Source of the DNA: Mastigamoeba balamuthi
Taxonomy: Eukaryota > Evosea > Mastigamoebida > Mastigamoebidae
Reading direction: 5' to 3'
NCBI GenBank assembly: GCA_902651635.1
Contig: CACRSC010000010.1
Span: forward strand, 770,776-834,775
Length of the DNA stretch: 64,000 nt
Made by a program: the position numbers and the translations under genes. The notes beneath the pieces are model-generated. The model was given only the letters and a program-made list of their open reading frames with translations. It searched no databases and was not told where the DNA came from. Positions 43,393 through 55,400 of this stretch are shown piece by piece; positions within the stretch are counted from its first letter, which is position 1, and the number at the start of each line of letters is the position of its first letter.

Positions 43393-44690
43393 TCAGAAGG
43401 GCCTCCACTTGATGTCCGAGAGGCCGGTGATCTGCTTCTTGAGGCCCGAGGGGTCGGCCCAGGCGGAGCCGAGGTACGTGTCGTCGGCAGAGGGCTCCGC
43501 GTCCTGCGTGGCCAGCCTGCGCTCCTCCTCCTGCTTCCTGTGCATGTACGCCAGCGCCTCCCTCGTCTCCTGCGCCGTCTCCTCGGGGTCCCTCGGCGGC
43601 GCCCCGCACCCGCTCGTCCCCAGCCTCACCACCACCTGCGCTCACGCACCCCCCAGACCACAGCGGTGAGCGCGGTCTCGGCGCAGTGCGGTAGTGCTGC
43701 AGTGCCCTCTGGCGGCCTTGTGGGGGAGCGAAGCCGCGAGCTCCCGTGGGCTGGGGACCCTGCGGCCAGCGCCAGCGCGCGTGGCACGTCAAGAGACAGG
43801 GCGACGGCACTGAGGCTGTGCGTCTCCCTCGCCAGTGCGGGGCCCCCACGAGCTGCTCCCGACTCCCAGTGCTCGCCCGCAGGAGAGCGCCAGGAGCACC
43901 GAGAGCACCGAGATCACCCACCAGGCAGGGGCAGGCCCAGGGACAGGCCCCGCCAGAGGGTACCCAGCGCCCAGTGCTCGCCCACAGGCAGAGCGCCGAG
44001 AGCGCCGAGAGCACCCCCAAGGCAGGCGGCAGGCGCAGGGACAGGTCCCACCCCCCACGCCCCCAGAGGGTACCCAGCGCGTAGTGCTCGCCCACACGGC
44101 AGAGCACTCCCCCCAGGTGCAGGGGGCAGGTGCAGGGAGAGGGGCGACCCCCAGGCGCCCGAGGGAGCGCGAGGGGGGCACTCAACTTTGGTGTTCTCGT
44201 TGGCTCCGATGCACTCGGCCAGCGTGCGCTCCCTCGCGAGCTCCCGCGACGCGAAGAACAGCGCCGCCCGGGCCCCGTCCACCTCCACCCGCTCCAGCAG
44301 CGGCCCCTCGCCCTCGCCCTCGCCCAGCAGCTCGGCGACCTCGCGCGGCGCCCCGCCCGCCCCGAACGCCGCCCGCACGGCCTCGCGGAGGGCCGACAGC
44401 GCCGCCTGCGCCCCCTCGACGCCCAGCGGCGCACGGCGCTCGGCCTGCGCGGGGCCCACGGCCGCGCGGGCCTCGGAGGCGCAGCGGGAGAGCAGCTCGC
44501 GGAGGTGCGGGGCCAGCGGGGCGCCGGGGGCCGCGCAGAGGCGGTCGAGGGCGTCGGCGCTGAGCTGCGCGCGGGCGACGGCGTTGTGCACGCGCACCAC
44601 GTCCGCCAGCACGTCGCCCACGCGCGCGCCGCACGTCGTCGCGTAGACGAACTGGCGCGTGGCGCTCTGCTTGACGTGGAGCAGCACCAT
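43393..44690 (-). CDS. CFAP298: Cilia- and flagella-associated protein 298
   Basis: Two exons (44690-44187, 43635-43393) give 248 residues; the donor is GTTGAG. The N terminus MVLLHVKQSATRQFVY parallels MVLLHVKRGDESQFLLQ of human CFAP298 (C21orf59, Kurly). The block GANENTK parallels GKNEKTK. The C terminus (EALAYMHRKQEEERRL, SAWADPSGLKKQITG, DIKWRPF) parallels MLYYHRRQEELKRL, SPWADNTALKRHFHG and DIKWRPR. The protein is somewhat shorter than the human 290 residues. CFAP298 is needed for assembly and motility of cilia, so the organism should build a motile flagellum. The 551-bp intron holds a minisatellite. Confidence 0.9.
43850..44130. repeat. Imperfect minisatellite in CFAP298 intron
   Basis: About three copies of a roughly 105-bp unit marked by GTGCTCGCCC(A/G)CA near 43866, 43972 and 44080, with GAGGGTACCCAGCGC before the last two. 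The unit accounts for the unusually long intron. Confidence 0.7.
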
Positions 44691-44915
44691 CGATCGAGAC
44701 CCCCCCGCTGTTTGCGTGTCCTCGGGGAGATTTTTCCCAAAATAACACGCAAATCAAGACAGAAATATCAAAGAGATATCCCCGTCACAGGGTCTCAAGC
44801 CGTTCCTGTGTTGCCGTGCCAACAAAGGGAATTGAATTGCAGCAGACCGTACACTTGGCAGCATTCCGCCAACAGAACCCGCGGGACAGGGGGCCTCCTT
44901 GACATAGGTTTCGTC

Positions 44916-46136
44916 TCAGACGGAACGCTGCAGCAGACAGCGGACCATGGGCGACACGAAGTCGAGGGTGCTGCTGTTGCTGTACCCCAGGACGCCAGCG
45001 TCGACCAGAACGTCCTGCGCCTCCACGTCCGCCCCCGACCCACTGATGGAGCTCGCCCTGGCAATGACAGCGATGTGCAGGGCCTTGCTGAGGTACTCGC
45101 ACGCACTCACTGGCAGCCAGTTGATGCGGGTGCGTATCTGTAGAACAGGATGTGAGTCTGCGCTATGTTGAACGTGCGGTGGCTGGTTGCCTGGGTGAAG
45201 GCCGTCCTGCGGCTCGGGGAGCTCAGGAAGTCGAAGAGCCTGCCGTCCACGAACACGTTGGCCAAGGCCAAGAGATAGCGCTCCTCGCTGGGTACCCTGA
45301 GCTCGGCCACGACCGTGTCGAGGAAGAGGCCGATGCTGGCGACCATGGCCGCGTGTCCCCCTGTCCAGCGCCGGAGCCACTCGGACAGCGGCGCCGCTGC
45401 GGACTCTGCGACGCCGCGGGACGCGCACCACTGGGCCGTGATGCTGAGCATCTCCTCCCTGCTGTACAGAGCGGCGCAGAAGACGGTGTCCGGGTGGACT
45501 GACCTGAAGTGCACCAAGCTCTGGCAAGAGATGGGCGCAGGAAGAGGTCAGCTCTTGTCTGCGGGGCAGTGGAGGGCTCTTGCCTTGAACGAGCAGAAGA
45601 GCGCGAAGCCGATGAACGAGGTCACTATCGGCCTGTCCACAGTCTTGACAGATTTGAGGAGGGCCTCGAGGGCATCCGCGGTCAGGTTGGACAGCCCGTC
45701 GCAGATGAGCACACTGCAGGGAGTGCGTGTGGTCAGTCCCTGTGGTGCACTCGTGCTGGGTCCTCACGGGGGGCGGGAGATAAGGTGCTTCTGGAACACG
45801 TCGATGTCGATCCTCGCAGGGAGCTCCTCCGAGTCGAGCAGAGTGGCCTCCATGACCCTGCGCAGTACGTCGTCCCCCCTGGCGAAGCTAACGCTGCACA
45901 TGGCGTCAGGGCCCGTCGGGCACTGGGGTGATATGCGCGCACAACGCGACAAAGTGCTGATCCTGCAGGCGGTCGCGCAGCTGAAGCGCAAAGGTGGTCA
46001 CTCCAGACTGCTCGTAGTCGAAGGCGAGGACCTTGGCGCCAGAGTCCACGTAGCGGGAGAACCTGTCAAGGAGCGCGTCCCTCTGCACGTAGAAGTTGAC
46101 CCCGCGGCGTGCGGGCTCCCCGAGCATCCACTTCAC
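44916..46136 (-). CDS. P-loop-like NTPase (AAA/STAND type), family uncertain
   Basis: Five exons (46136-45943, 45893-45768, 45713-45584, 45520-45191, 45137-44916) give 333 residues in frame. After VNFYVQRDALLDRFSRYVD comes VLAFDYEQSGVTTFALQL at the Walker A place, where the usual GxxxxGK(T/S) is degenerate and the Lys is missing. PVLICDGLSNL sits at the Walker B place. FCAALYSREEMLSITAQWC and WLRRWTGGHAAMVASIG resemble the helical lid with the GGHP motif of archaeal-type and Crinkler-type NTPases. The substrate and role are unknown and nucleotide hydrolysis is doubtful. Introns 3 and 4 appear to use GC donors (GCAAGA, GCAACC). An upstream exon could exist, as the start lacks clear support. 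Confidence 0.6.
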
Positions 46137-46425
46137 CTCCTCTGCTTGCCGATATCAGAGAGAGAGAGAGAGGAATGGGAGCACGCGTGAGGGCTACTGT
46201 GCCTTGAGCAGACATGTCCTCAGCCTACCAGTACCGCGCCTAGCTGAACAAGAAGACTGTCCATATCTTCTGCCAGGATCAATTGGATATCCTGTTATCT
46301 GCGGGATTTAGAGTGCGGGCTCCAGACCGACACCTGCAAGCAGAAGGTGGGCCTTAGTTAGGAAGCTGACAACAGCTGAATCGAGCTGGTGCAGAACAAG
46401 GGTGATTCCTTCGTGTGCTACAATT
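46137..46425. other. intergenic
   Basis: 289 bp with a short (GA)n run at about 46157-46172. No gene is seen. Confidence 0.5.
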
Positions 46426-47580
46426 CTACCAGAACGTGTGGACGGCAACGGTCGTGCAGCCGATGGGCTGGCAGGCCATCGGCAGCTGCGGCCCCATCAC
46501 CCATCTGTCCTCTCCGGGCGCGTAGAGCTCCACCGACTGCAGCTCTCCCGGAGTCGCCCGCGAGTACCCGCCCACGGCCACCAAGCACTGCCGCTCCTCG
46601 AGGCAGACCAGCCCGCAGCCGCTGTACGCCATTCTGGGCGGGGCCACGTCCTGCCACGCCAAGGGCGCGCGGACGTCGAGCCTTCGACACCGCGTGACGG
46701 CTGTCGCGCTGCCCGGGAGCCCGAGCCCTCCGGCCGGCAGCTCCTCGCCGAGGCAGTAGAGGCAGCCGCCGCACGCGGCCATGCTGGGCCCGTCGAGCAT
46801 CCCCTCGGCGCAGAGCACCTGCCAAAGGGGCTCGCGCGGGTCCCACCGGCAGAGCCTCGAGCGGCTCCTGTCCCACGCCAGCGACTCGGTCTGCGCGGCC
46901 CACACGGACCCCGCGAGCGAGCAGGCGCAGTCCATGAGCCCCGGCATCCTCCCCTCGCCCGCAGCCCACCGCGAGCCGTCCGCTGCCAGCTCGCGCACGT
47001 GTAGGTCAGCGTCGCCGACCCTGAAGGCCTCGCCCAAGCCGTAGCCGCCCAGCGCGTAGTAGCGACCGCCGTCGTGTGCGACGGCCACGTGCTGCCAGAG
47101 GCCCAGCGGCGGCACAGTGCAGGCGGCCCACCCGCCAGCAGCCGCGTCGAGCAGGCGCGAGGGCGCGGGCAGGTCCAGGCGGGCCGAGCCGGGGGCCGAG
47201 CCAGCGAGGAGGCCCCCGGAGGCGAGGACGCGGCCGGGACCCCACTGGGCCGCAGCCGAGCAGACGACCTGCGTGGCCTCCAGCACGGGGCCCGCGGCCC
47301 ACAGCCAGCGCTCGGGGGGCCCCCGCGAGGCGCGCAGGAGCAGGGGAGGCTCGGCGGGCGGCTGGACGCGGAGGGGCCGCCCCAGGGAGGCGGCGCTGCG
47401 CTGGGGGTCGAGGACGACGAGCGTCTCGGCGAGGCAGCGGCTGAGCGAGTGGCAGAGGTCCCCCAGCATCCGCCCCGACAGCATCGCCGCGGGGCTACGC
47501 TCGCCCAGCCGCGCGTGCGTCGCCAGCGCCAGCACCTCTGCGCGCGGGGCATCGAACGCCCCCGCTGGTTGCTCTGCCAT
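46426..47580 (-). CDS. Kelch-repeat protein
   Basis: A single exon of 384 residues from the ATG at 47580; an upstream in-frame ATG at 47601 adds seven. Kelch-type blades are visible as double-Gly motifs followed by Trp or Tyr: HVAVAHDGGRYYALGGYG, SMAACGGCLYCLGEEL, MAYSGCGLVCLEERQC with LVAVGGYSRATPGELQ, and ELYAPGEDRWVMGPQLPM. The N-terminal 60 residues (ARLGERSPAAMLSGRMLGDL) are helical and could be a divergent adaptor motif, but an F-box or BTB is not clear. Probably a protein-interaction propeller, possibly a ubiquitin ligase adaptor. Confidence 0.8.
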   Translation of the reverse strand: MAEQPAGAFDAPRAEVLALATHARLGERSPAAMLSGRMLGDLCHSLSRCLAETLVVLDPQRSAASLGRPLRVQPPAEPPLLLRASRGPPERWLWAAGPVLEATQVVCSAAAQWGPGRVLASGGLLAGSAPGSARLDLPAPSRLLDAAAGGWAACTVPPLGLWQHVAVAHDGGRYYALGGYGLGEAFRVGDADLHVRELAADGSRWAAGEGRMPGLMDCACSLAGSVWAAQTESLAWDRSRSRLCRWDPREPLWQVLCAEGMLDGPSMAACGGCLYCLGEELPAGGLGLPGSATAVTRCRRLDVRAPLAWQDVAPPRMAYSGCGLVCLEERQCLVAVGGYSRATPGELQSVELYAPGEDRWVMGPQLPMACQPIGCTTVAVHTFW

Positions 47581-47934
47581 GGGGGTGCTGTGGTATGGCA
47601 CGTCTCCGTTGGTCGTTCGAAGGAAGATACGTGTATCTCGGCCTTTCCAACGGCATTTCCCGCTCTGCTGCTTTCGGCCGGGCCAGTACCGGGGGGTGTC
47701 TGCGCCGGGCCGAGGGCGGGTTGACTGATGCCGCTTGTCCTCCCCCCTGGCGTGGCGCGGTGTGATGGCCAGATACGCTAGAATATCTTGGCGTCACACG
47801 ACAAAAATCGCGAGATATTTCGCACGAAAGAGCACTCCCAGACCGCCTGTACGAGCCGGCTCCCCTGTCAACAGCTGCCCACAGATCTGACCGGCGTAGA
47901 ACAGACAGGCAGGCGCAGCGAGGGCAACGGCGTT
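47581..47934. other. intergenic
   Basis: Upstream of the kelch gene and downstream of GPHR. No gene is seen. Confidence 0.5.
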
Positions 47935-49780
47935 CTAGTCCGACAGGATCTTTGTGTGGTAGACGTGCATGACCCCCTGGGCCGCAGCCGTCGCCGCTGC
48001 CGACACCAGGAAGAAGTAGTCGAACCACCGGTGGAAGCCGTCAAAGTTCACGTCGCCGACCACGTCGTCGATGATTTGCCTGCCGTCGGATTCGGGTACG
48101 ATAAGCGACGCGCGTGTGGGGAATAAAAATCAATAATCAATTGAAAATGCGCGTTTTGCCGCGCGCTTCGGCAGGGAGAAAGGCGAAGGAGTTCCCGTGC
48201 CTGTACTGCAGCGGCATCGACATGCGCATGAGCAGGATGCTCGAGACGAAGTAGAGCCCCGTGAGCTGCGCGACGGCGACGGCGACGTGCGCGCGCGACA
48301 CCGAGCGCGAGACGTCGCGCGACGAGGGCAGCGAGACGACGATCTGCCCCGCGCGCGCCGCGAAGCCCCGGACCGAGAGGGCGATGAGCGCGCCGACGAA
48401 GAGCAGCGAGCCCTGCTGCACGAGGAACGCGGCGTCGTCCTCGGGCACGAAGACGAGCGCCAGGACGATCTTGGCGGTGCGCGTGACGGGGTCGAAGCCC
48501 GCCGAGGCCCTGCGGTCGAACGCGATGTTGACGAGGGCCATGGCGACCCTGTAGACGCAGCACAACGCGAGGAACGCGCCCGCGAGCTCGTAGAGCCGCC
48601 CGAGCGGCGTCCCCGCGAGCCTCGCGCGCTCGGCGTCGCGCTCGTAGGCCGAAAGCTCCGACTTGAGCTCGCAGTCGACGGCCTCGAGCGACTCGATGTC
48701 CAGCAGCGGCTGCCTGAGCGCGGCCGAGGGCGAGCCAGCGCGCCTGCGCGTGTCGTCTGCGAGGCGGGCGTTCTCGACGATGTGGGCCCGCAGGGTCTCG
48801 AGGCGGCTCTCGCTGACGGGGCGGGCGAGCGTGCTGGCGACGTACGAGTGCGGCAGCGACACGGCGCCGTGGCCGCTGAGGGCCGCGAGCACGGGGACGC
48901 CCAGGACGCCGATGCGCGAGGCCGCGGCGCCGAGGCTCAGGAACGGCACGCGCGAGTGGTCGATGAGGGCGCCGGCGACGACCCACCAGACGACAAACGC
49001 GGCAGCCAGGCACCCGTACACGGCCCGCACGGCCCACGCGGCCTCCCGCATGAACTCTGCGAGAGAGTGCGAGCGAGAGCAGAGCAGAGGCCGCGTCAGG
49101 GCTGGAAGAGAGCAGAGCGGGAGAGGAGGGACAGAGAGTGGAGCAAAGGGAGGGACAGACGCAAGCGCTGGCGCAGCAGGAAGACGTGGTAGGCCGGCAG
49201 CACCACGATGAGCAGCGCCAGCAGCGCCAGGAGGTCCAGCTTCCACGCGAGCCACCGCGACCTGCAGCGCGGCAGAGACACCGAGCACCGAGTGAGGCAA
49301 CGGAGGAGGCAACGGTTGCGAGCGCAGCCAGCCGCACAGTGGAGGGCAGCGAGGAGAGCGTGAGAATGCGAGAGAGTGAGTGAGCGAGTGAGGAGAGTAG
49401 AGTAGTGAGTGAGCGAGTGAGGAGAAGGGAGTGATGGTGTCAGTGAGGAGAGAAGGGAGTGAGGGACTGAGTGAGGAGAGAAGAGAGAGAGAGCAGACAA
49501 AGGAGCGACGCAGAGTTTCAGAGTGTGCGAGTGTGTGGGCGGGCGAGGTGGCGAGGGGTGCGGACGTGTAGCTGCAGAGGGAGACGATCTCGAGGAGGAC
49601 GAGGGAGTAGAGCGACGCAGAGAGCGCCAGCGCGCTGCACACGAGCGGCTGCAGCAGCCGCGGCGCCGGCGACAGCGGGATGCCCAGCGCCGGCAGCAGC
49701 CTGCGCGTCAGCACGCGCCACGCGGCCCAGGCCACCGCGGCGTGCGTCGCCAGCAGCACGAGGCTGTCCCACAGAAACAT
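47935..49780 (-). CDS. GPR89: Golgi pH regulator (GPHR/GPR89)
   Basis: Four exons (49780-49566, 49261-49161, 49056-48201, 48079-47935) give 438 residues. The family order is intact: an N-terminal helix bundle, RIGVLGVPVLAALSGHGAV (GVIGVTLMALLSGFGAV in human), a central coiled region, VNIAFDR with DPVTR, and GLYFVSSILLMRMSMPLQYR (GMYFVSSVLLIRMSMPLEYR in human), then HRWFDYFFLVSA. GPHR is a multi-pass anion channel of Golgi membranes required for acidification. Intron 3 (48200-48080) reads TACAG/GCACGG, a GC donor, giving YRQIIDD across the join. Introns 1 and 2 have donors GTCCGC and GTCTGT. Intron 1 is rich in GAGTGA repeats. Confidence 0.93.
49370..49500. repeat. GAGTGA-type low-complexity repeat in GPHR intron 1
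   Basis: Imperfect repeats of (A)GTGAGCGAGTGAGGAG and related purine-rich units. Confidence 0.75.
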
Positions 49781-52431
49781 GCGCGCTCCCTGATTTGACA
49801 AATATCCGAAATATCCGACCTCGAAAATCTCCGGAGAATCCTTGAATTCCAGTCGTTCTGGCTGTCAGGCGAAACAAGACAGGAATTGGAAGTACAATTT
49901 GTGCTCTTCTTATTATACTATCTAAGTAAGACAAAAGTTGTCTAGTCTGAAATCTGATACATTTCGAGAAAAAAGCTCCTGAAATGTATGATTTCAGTTA
50001 TTTAAGTATTCATGAAATAGGTAGACTAGTTAATTGTGAACTGTAATCTATATCACATTTCATACCTTGACTAATACTCATAGTTTTCGACAAATCAATC
50101 CAGATTCCTGAAAAGCAACTTCATATTGTTATACGAAGTAGGATATATTCAATTCCACAGCTTCAGACAAGATCTTTTACAGAAATGGAGTGGTACTGTT
50201 AGTCTTTCTGTGTAAGATAAAATAATGAGTGCTCAAGTTGAAATTGTTCATCGATGTTCTCTTTGTAATCTGATGAGCATTCACTGTTAATTTCATCGAT
50301 ATTGAAGCCTTGCAATTTTATTTTCTTCATTTTCAGATTTAATCTTCTTATAAGCCTCTAATTGAATTGTTATATTCTTTGTGAAAAATGAAACAGAGAA
50401 AGAGAATCATTTTAAGTAGAAAACAATAACACTCTGTAAATTCACTCACTTGTTTTACATGATTCATATCACATTTAGGAATTGTCTCTTACCATTTCTA
50501 TTTACTATATCTTCATGAATTTATCTGTTTTTTTTTTTGCTGCATTGATATCTGCAATGATTAGTCAGAGAGTAGAAATGTACAAGTTGTTGGTAAATGA
50601 TAAATCAACAGCTTAATACAACATCTGTATTACTATATTGTAATATATTTGGTCATCCATTCTGCTATCAATGAGGTATACAACAATATCTGTATAAGAA
50701 ATACGTTTTTCTTCTCTATTTTCTTTGTTTGTTTCTGAAAAAAGGACAATAGCCAACACTGAACTTCTGCCATGCCATTCATGCAGTTGCACAGCAGATG
50801 ATCGATTATCAATTGGATGCAGGAGTGTTGTGTGAGAGAGCCAGATGAGGCCCAGTTTTCGTGACATTGGGGTCATTCACACAGACATGATTGCGCATTC
50901 CCAGGGAGGGCACACGGGGTGCCCCTTTCCCAGCTCATGCATCCCAGTGTGCCAAATCAGCAGCAGACAGAATCGTGGAATCCTCTTGCTTGGTGGACTG
51001 CGGGACTCGAAAAACAGTATTTCAACTGAGTGTTGAGTATTGCGTAAATAAGATTACTGAGCATGTTGGCCCTGTCAGAGTTCATGTGGGTTGGGCCAAG
51101 TGATGCGGGAATAAGCAAATACTCAGCAAATATCATTGGCAGGCAAATTTGATATTACTGGTTTTCTCATTTTCTTAATCTGTCATTTGTTATTGAAGGT
51201 AATTCCATTGTTAGAAGAGAAATGAACAGCCAACTTCCTTTTCCAAAATGCCCACTACACACGTTCAGAAGCAGTCTTTCTGCCTTCAGAGACTCTCAGA
51301 AACTGTCCCCTGCCTTCTTAGTGGCTCTTCTGCTGCTTCAACACGGGTCCCTTTACTACCATCCATCCTTCCTGGTCATACAACAGAGTGGGCTGCCTGG
51401 CCTTAAGCACAGGACCAGGTAAAGGCACTGAGAGCTCAAGGACGTGCTCTTAATGCCTTGTGGGGGCTGGATGGTAACCGAGTGCTTGAGTCAGGATTGG
51501 GCAATGTAAGAGAGATGCATCCTCTGAGTTGAATTCTCAGTGTGATACACTGACTCCAATGGGACGAAACCGGGAACATCTCCTCTGACACATTGGCAAT
51601 GGTAATACAGGTTGCCCCAGCTCGTTCCTGGATTGGAACACAGAAATATTCTGCCTGTATGAGAGGCAATGAAAGTATTCCTAAACAACAGATATCTTTA
51701 GTGCCCTTGGTTAATCATCATCATATCCTGTTTTCAGTGATATGTCTCTTTTCATATCACGTTACTGAACAGCAATGCATTCATATCTGAATGGTTAGTG
51801 CATTCAATCCAGTGGGAAATATGCTCTGTGTGGGATAATATTGTATTTTGGATGAAGAAGTGGGGTTTATGATGAGTGATAGAAAAGAAGAGAGCAGTAA
51901 TTACGTTTGAAGTGTTACTGGAAAACTGGATCCAGAACACTGTTCTCTTTTGCAGATCTGCTACCATTATCAACCAATAACAGGTGTGCTATGATGTTGT
52001 TTGTGGTTACATTCAGCAGTCAGTGACACTATGGTCTGAGTTTTGAGAAGAGGGAATATGATCATCAAGAGCCACCATTTGCATCTGGCAGGAGCGATTG
52101 TGTTGTGTGGCTGGGAAGGGTACATTCAGAGCCACCTCTGGAAACAGTCCCAGGATGTCATCCCGTTTTGGATCATACTTCATGTGCCTTGATATTGTCC
52201 TCGTGGATATTTCATCCAGCCAGTTCCTCATGTGGGCGACCCCTCTTGTATGAGTTGCTATTGTTCCAACCTTCTACCTTTAGCCCAAGTGTTGCGAGTT
52301 TTGTGTGTATGATCCTTCCTTGTACTTTTCTGCTTGTTTTTTAACCTATTGGCTCAGTTGGTGCGGCTGTCTGCTTTTGTGTTAGGTCCTTCTATCTGGA
52401 GCAATCCCACCCGCTCCAGGGACCCTGGGAA
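49781..52431. other. AT-rich, gene-poor block
   Basis: From about 49880 the composition becomes strongly AT-rich and coding signal disappears. Only short frames, including a low-complexity one at 50613-50876, are open. From about 50870 the composition is intermediate, with no family match on either strand. A tRNA A-box-like TTGGCTCAGTTGGT near 52350 has no matching B box. The edges with the GC-rich genes are abrupt. Confidence 0.6.
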
Positions 52432-55400
52432 TTGAATGTGCGGAAAACGGGTCCGATGCTCCATAGATACCAGATGAGAATCAGGGAGCCCCAATATCTC
52501 GCCCACAAAAGCAAGAAATCGCTTGGCGCTTCCATGGTGCGTTTCGGGCTTCCGCCCCTCGCCGCCCCCGCCGTCCGCCAGGCGACTAACGCGCCCTCCC
52601 CCGCTCTCCCTCCCGCAGGGGTTCGACCTTCTCTCAGGTGCCCACACGCGTCCCGCCCCCTCCTCCGATCCCCCCCGTCCGGCTCTTTTTGATTGCGCGA
52701 CGGGATTGCAATCGCCCCGGCCAAAACCGAAGATATTTTCTGCCCTCCCCTGCTCGAGCGGCTCTCACGGGTCCGCCCCCGCCGCTTCTCCAGCGATCAA
52801 CAATGCGCCCGAGGGCAAGGTGATCGAGGTGCCCGCGGGGACGCACGTGCTGACGCGGGCGGTGACGCTGAGCCGGTCGCTGACGCTGCAGGGGCGGTCG
52901 ACGTCGGCGGTGATCGTGACGGGCGGCGCGTTCAGCGCCCTGCGCGTGGCCGCCTGCACGCTGACGCTGGCCAGCGTGACGCTGCAGCACGGGCGCGAGG
53001 AGGAGCCCTCGCCCATCATCGTCTGCGCCGAGGGCTCGAACCTGCGCGCGCGCGAGTGCCACATGCGGGCGCTGATACGGTTCGAGGCGGGCGCGGGCGG
53101 CGTGCTCGAGGGCTGCACGATCACCAGCAAGGCGGGCAACGGCTGCGAGGTCAGCGGCGCAGGGGCCCAGACGACCTTCAGGGCGTGCACCTTTGCCGCG
53201 TGCCCCGTCGCAGGCATCGAGATCAGCAACAGCGCCAACCCCACCTTCGAGGACTGCGGCATCAAGGACAACATCAAGGCACGGCAGCGGGGGCGGTGGG
53301 GGGGCGCGCGCCACTTCGCTCGCGGCCGCGTCAGCGCAGGGCTTTCTTTCTCGCGTCATCGCAGGGCTTTCCTCGCCGCGCGCGCGTTCAATTTCTCTTG
53401 ATGAGTCAACGCAGGGGTTTCTTGGTTCCTGGAAAGGGGCACCCCCTCTGCCTTGCCTGCGTGCACGTCACCTGACCGCCCGCTTGGCGTTGCTCGGCGC
53501 AGGGCGGCATCGTGGTGACCAACGCGGGCATGGGGCTGTTCAAGTCGTGCGACATCAGCGGCAACAAGCTCGGCGGGATCAACGTCAGCGCCGGCGGGCG
53601 CCCCTTCTGCGAGGCCTGCAAGATCCACGTCAGCATCGGCCACCTCACCATCCGCGGGGGGGGATCTGGGGCAAGCGGGAATCCGAACTGACGACACGGG
53701 TGGAAAATTATCTCGCCCCCTGTGCGCGTGCAGGACAACCAGGACAGCGGGATCTACGTGCACGACAAGGGGGAGGGGACGTTCAAGGTGTGCGAGGTGT
53801 ACGGGAACCGGCTGGCGGGCATCGAGATCAAGAGCACGTCGGGCGTGCTCTTTGACACGTGCACGATACGCAACGGGCAGGCGAGCGGCGCCTACGTCTT
53901 TGACGACGCCGAGGCCACGTTCCGGCAGTGCGACATACGCGAGAACGAGCGCGCCAACGTCGAGCTGCGCACGGGCGCGCGGCCGCTGTTCGAGGGCTGC
54001 AAGATACACGACGGGCGCGTGAGCGGCGTGTTCGGGTACAAGGAGGGCACGGGGACGTTCCGCCAGTGCGACATCTGGAGCAACACGCTCAGCAACATCG
54101 AGCTCAAGACGGGCGCCAACCCCACGTTCGAGGGCTGCCGCATACACGACGGCCAGGCCAGCGGCGTCTACACGCTCGAGAACGGCAAGGGCACGTTCCG
54201 CCACTGCGACATCTGGGGCAACAAGACCGCCGGCGTCATCTCGTCGGGCGGCTCGTCGCCGCTGGCCGAGGGCTGCAAGATCCACGACGGCCACGCGGGC
54301 GGCGTCTTCATCCTCGAGAAGGGCGAGGGCACGTACCGCAACTGCGACATCTGGGGCAACAAGCTCGTGGCCGTCGAGGTCAAGGCCTCGAGCGGCGCCA
54401 TGTTCGAGAACTGCAAGGTCCACGACGGCCTCGCCGGCGGCTTCCTCTTCCAGGAGGGCGGCGAGGCCACGGTGCGCGCGTGCGACATCTGGGGCAACAA
54501 GAACGCGGGCATCAGCGTCTACACGGCCAGCAAGCCCTACGTCGAGAACTGCAAGATCCACGACGGCCAGGTCAGCGGCGTCTTCATCTACGACAGGGTG
54601 CGCTTCCTCCGCCCTCTGCTCTTGCTCGCTCGTCGCTCCCCCTGCTCGGCCGCGCGCGAACTGCACCACACCACTGCGTCGATTCGATTGATTTATGTTA
54701 CTGCCTGTGGGCACAGAAGCCCGTGCTTCCCAACGCCAATCTGCAGATGATCGATGTGCCCTGCTGTCGGATTCCATTTCCTCTCAACTGAATTTCCGTT
54801 CTCTGTGCCGGCCACACATTTGGGGGCGCATCCATGCGCCCGGGAGAGTGGCACGTGCCACGCCACGGCTGCTGACGTGCGGGGGGGTTGGCTCCGCCAG
54901 GGGGAGGGCGTGTACAAGAACTGCGACGTGTGGGGCAACAAGCTGGCGGGCGTGGAGGTCAAGACGGGGGCGAACCCGCTGTTTGAGCACTGCAAGCTGC
55001 ACGACGGGCAGGCCAGCGGGCTCTACGTGCACACGGACGGCGTCGGGACGTACAAGGACCTCGAGATCTGGGGCAACAGGCTCGCGGGCGTCGAGGTCAA
55101 GGCGCGCGCCAAGCCCATCATCGAGGGCACGCGCGTTCACGACGGGCAGGCCAGCGGCGTCTTTGTGCTCGAGGAGGGCGAGCCCACGTTCCTGCAGTGC
55201 GACATCTACCTCAACGCGCTCGCCAACGTCGAGGTCAAGACCAACGGCCGCCCCAACATGCGCGACTGCAAGATCCGCGAGGGCGGCGCCAGCGGCATCT
55301 ACGCCTACGAGAACGGCCGCGGCGTCTTTGAGAAGTGCGCGCTGACGGGCAACAAGAGCGGCGCGCTCGAGATCAAGACCAACGGCGAGCCCAAGCTCAT

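Noticed and set aside
52339-52420. A-box-like TTGGCTCAGTTGGT
   Set aside because: No B box at tRNA distance and no acceptor stem.
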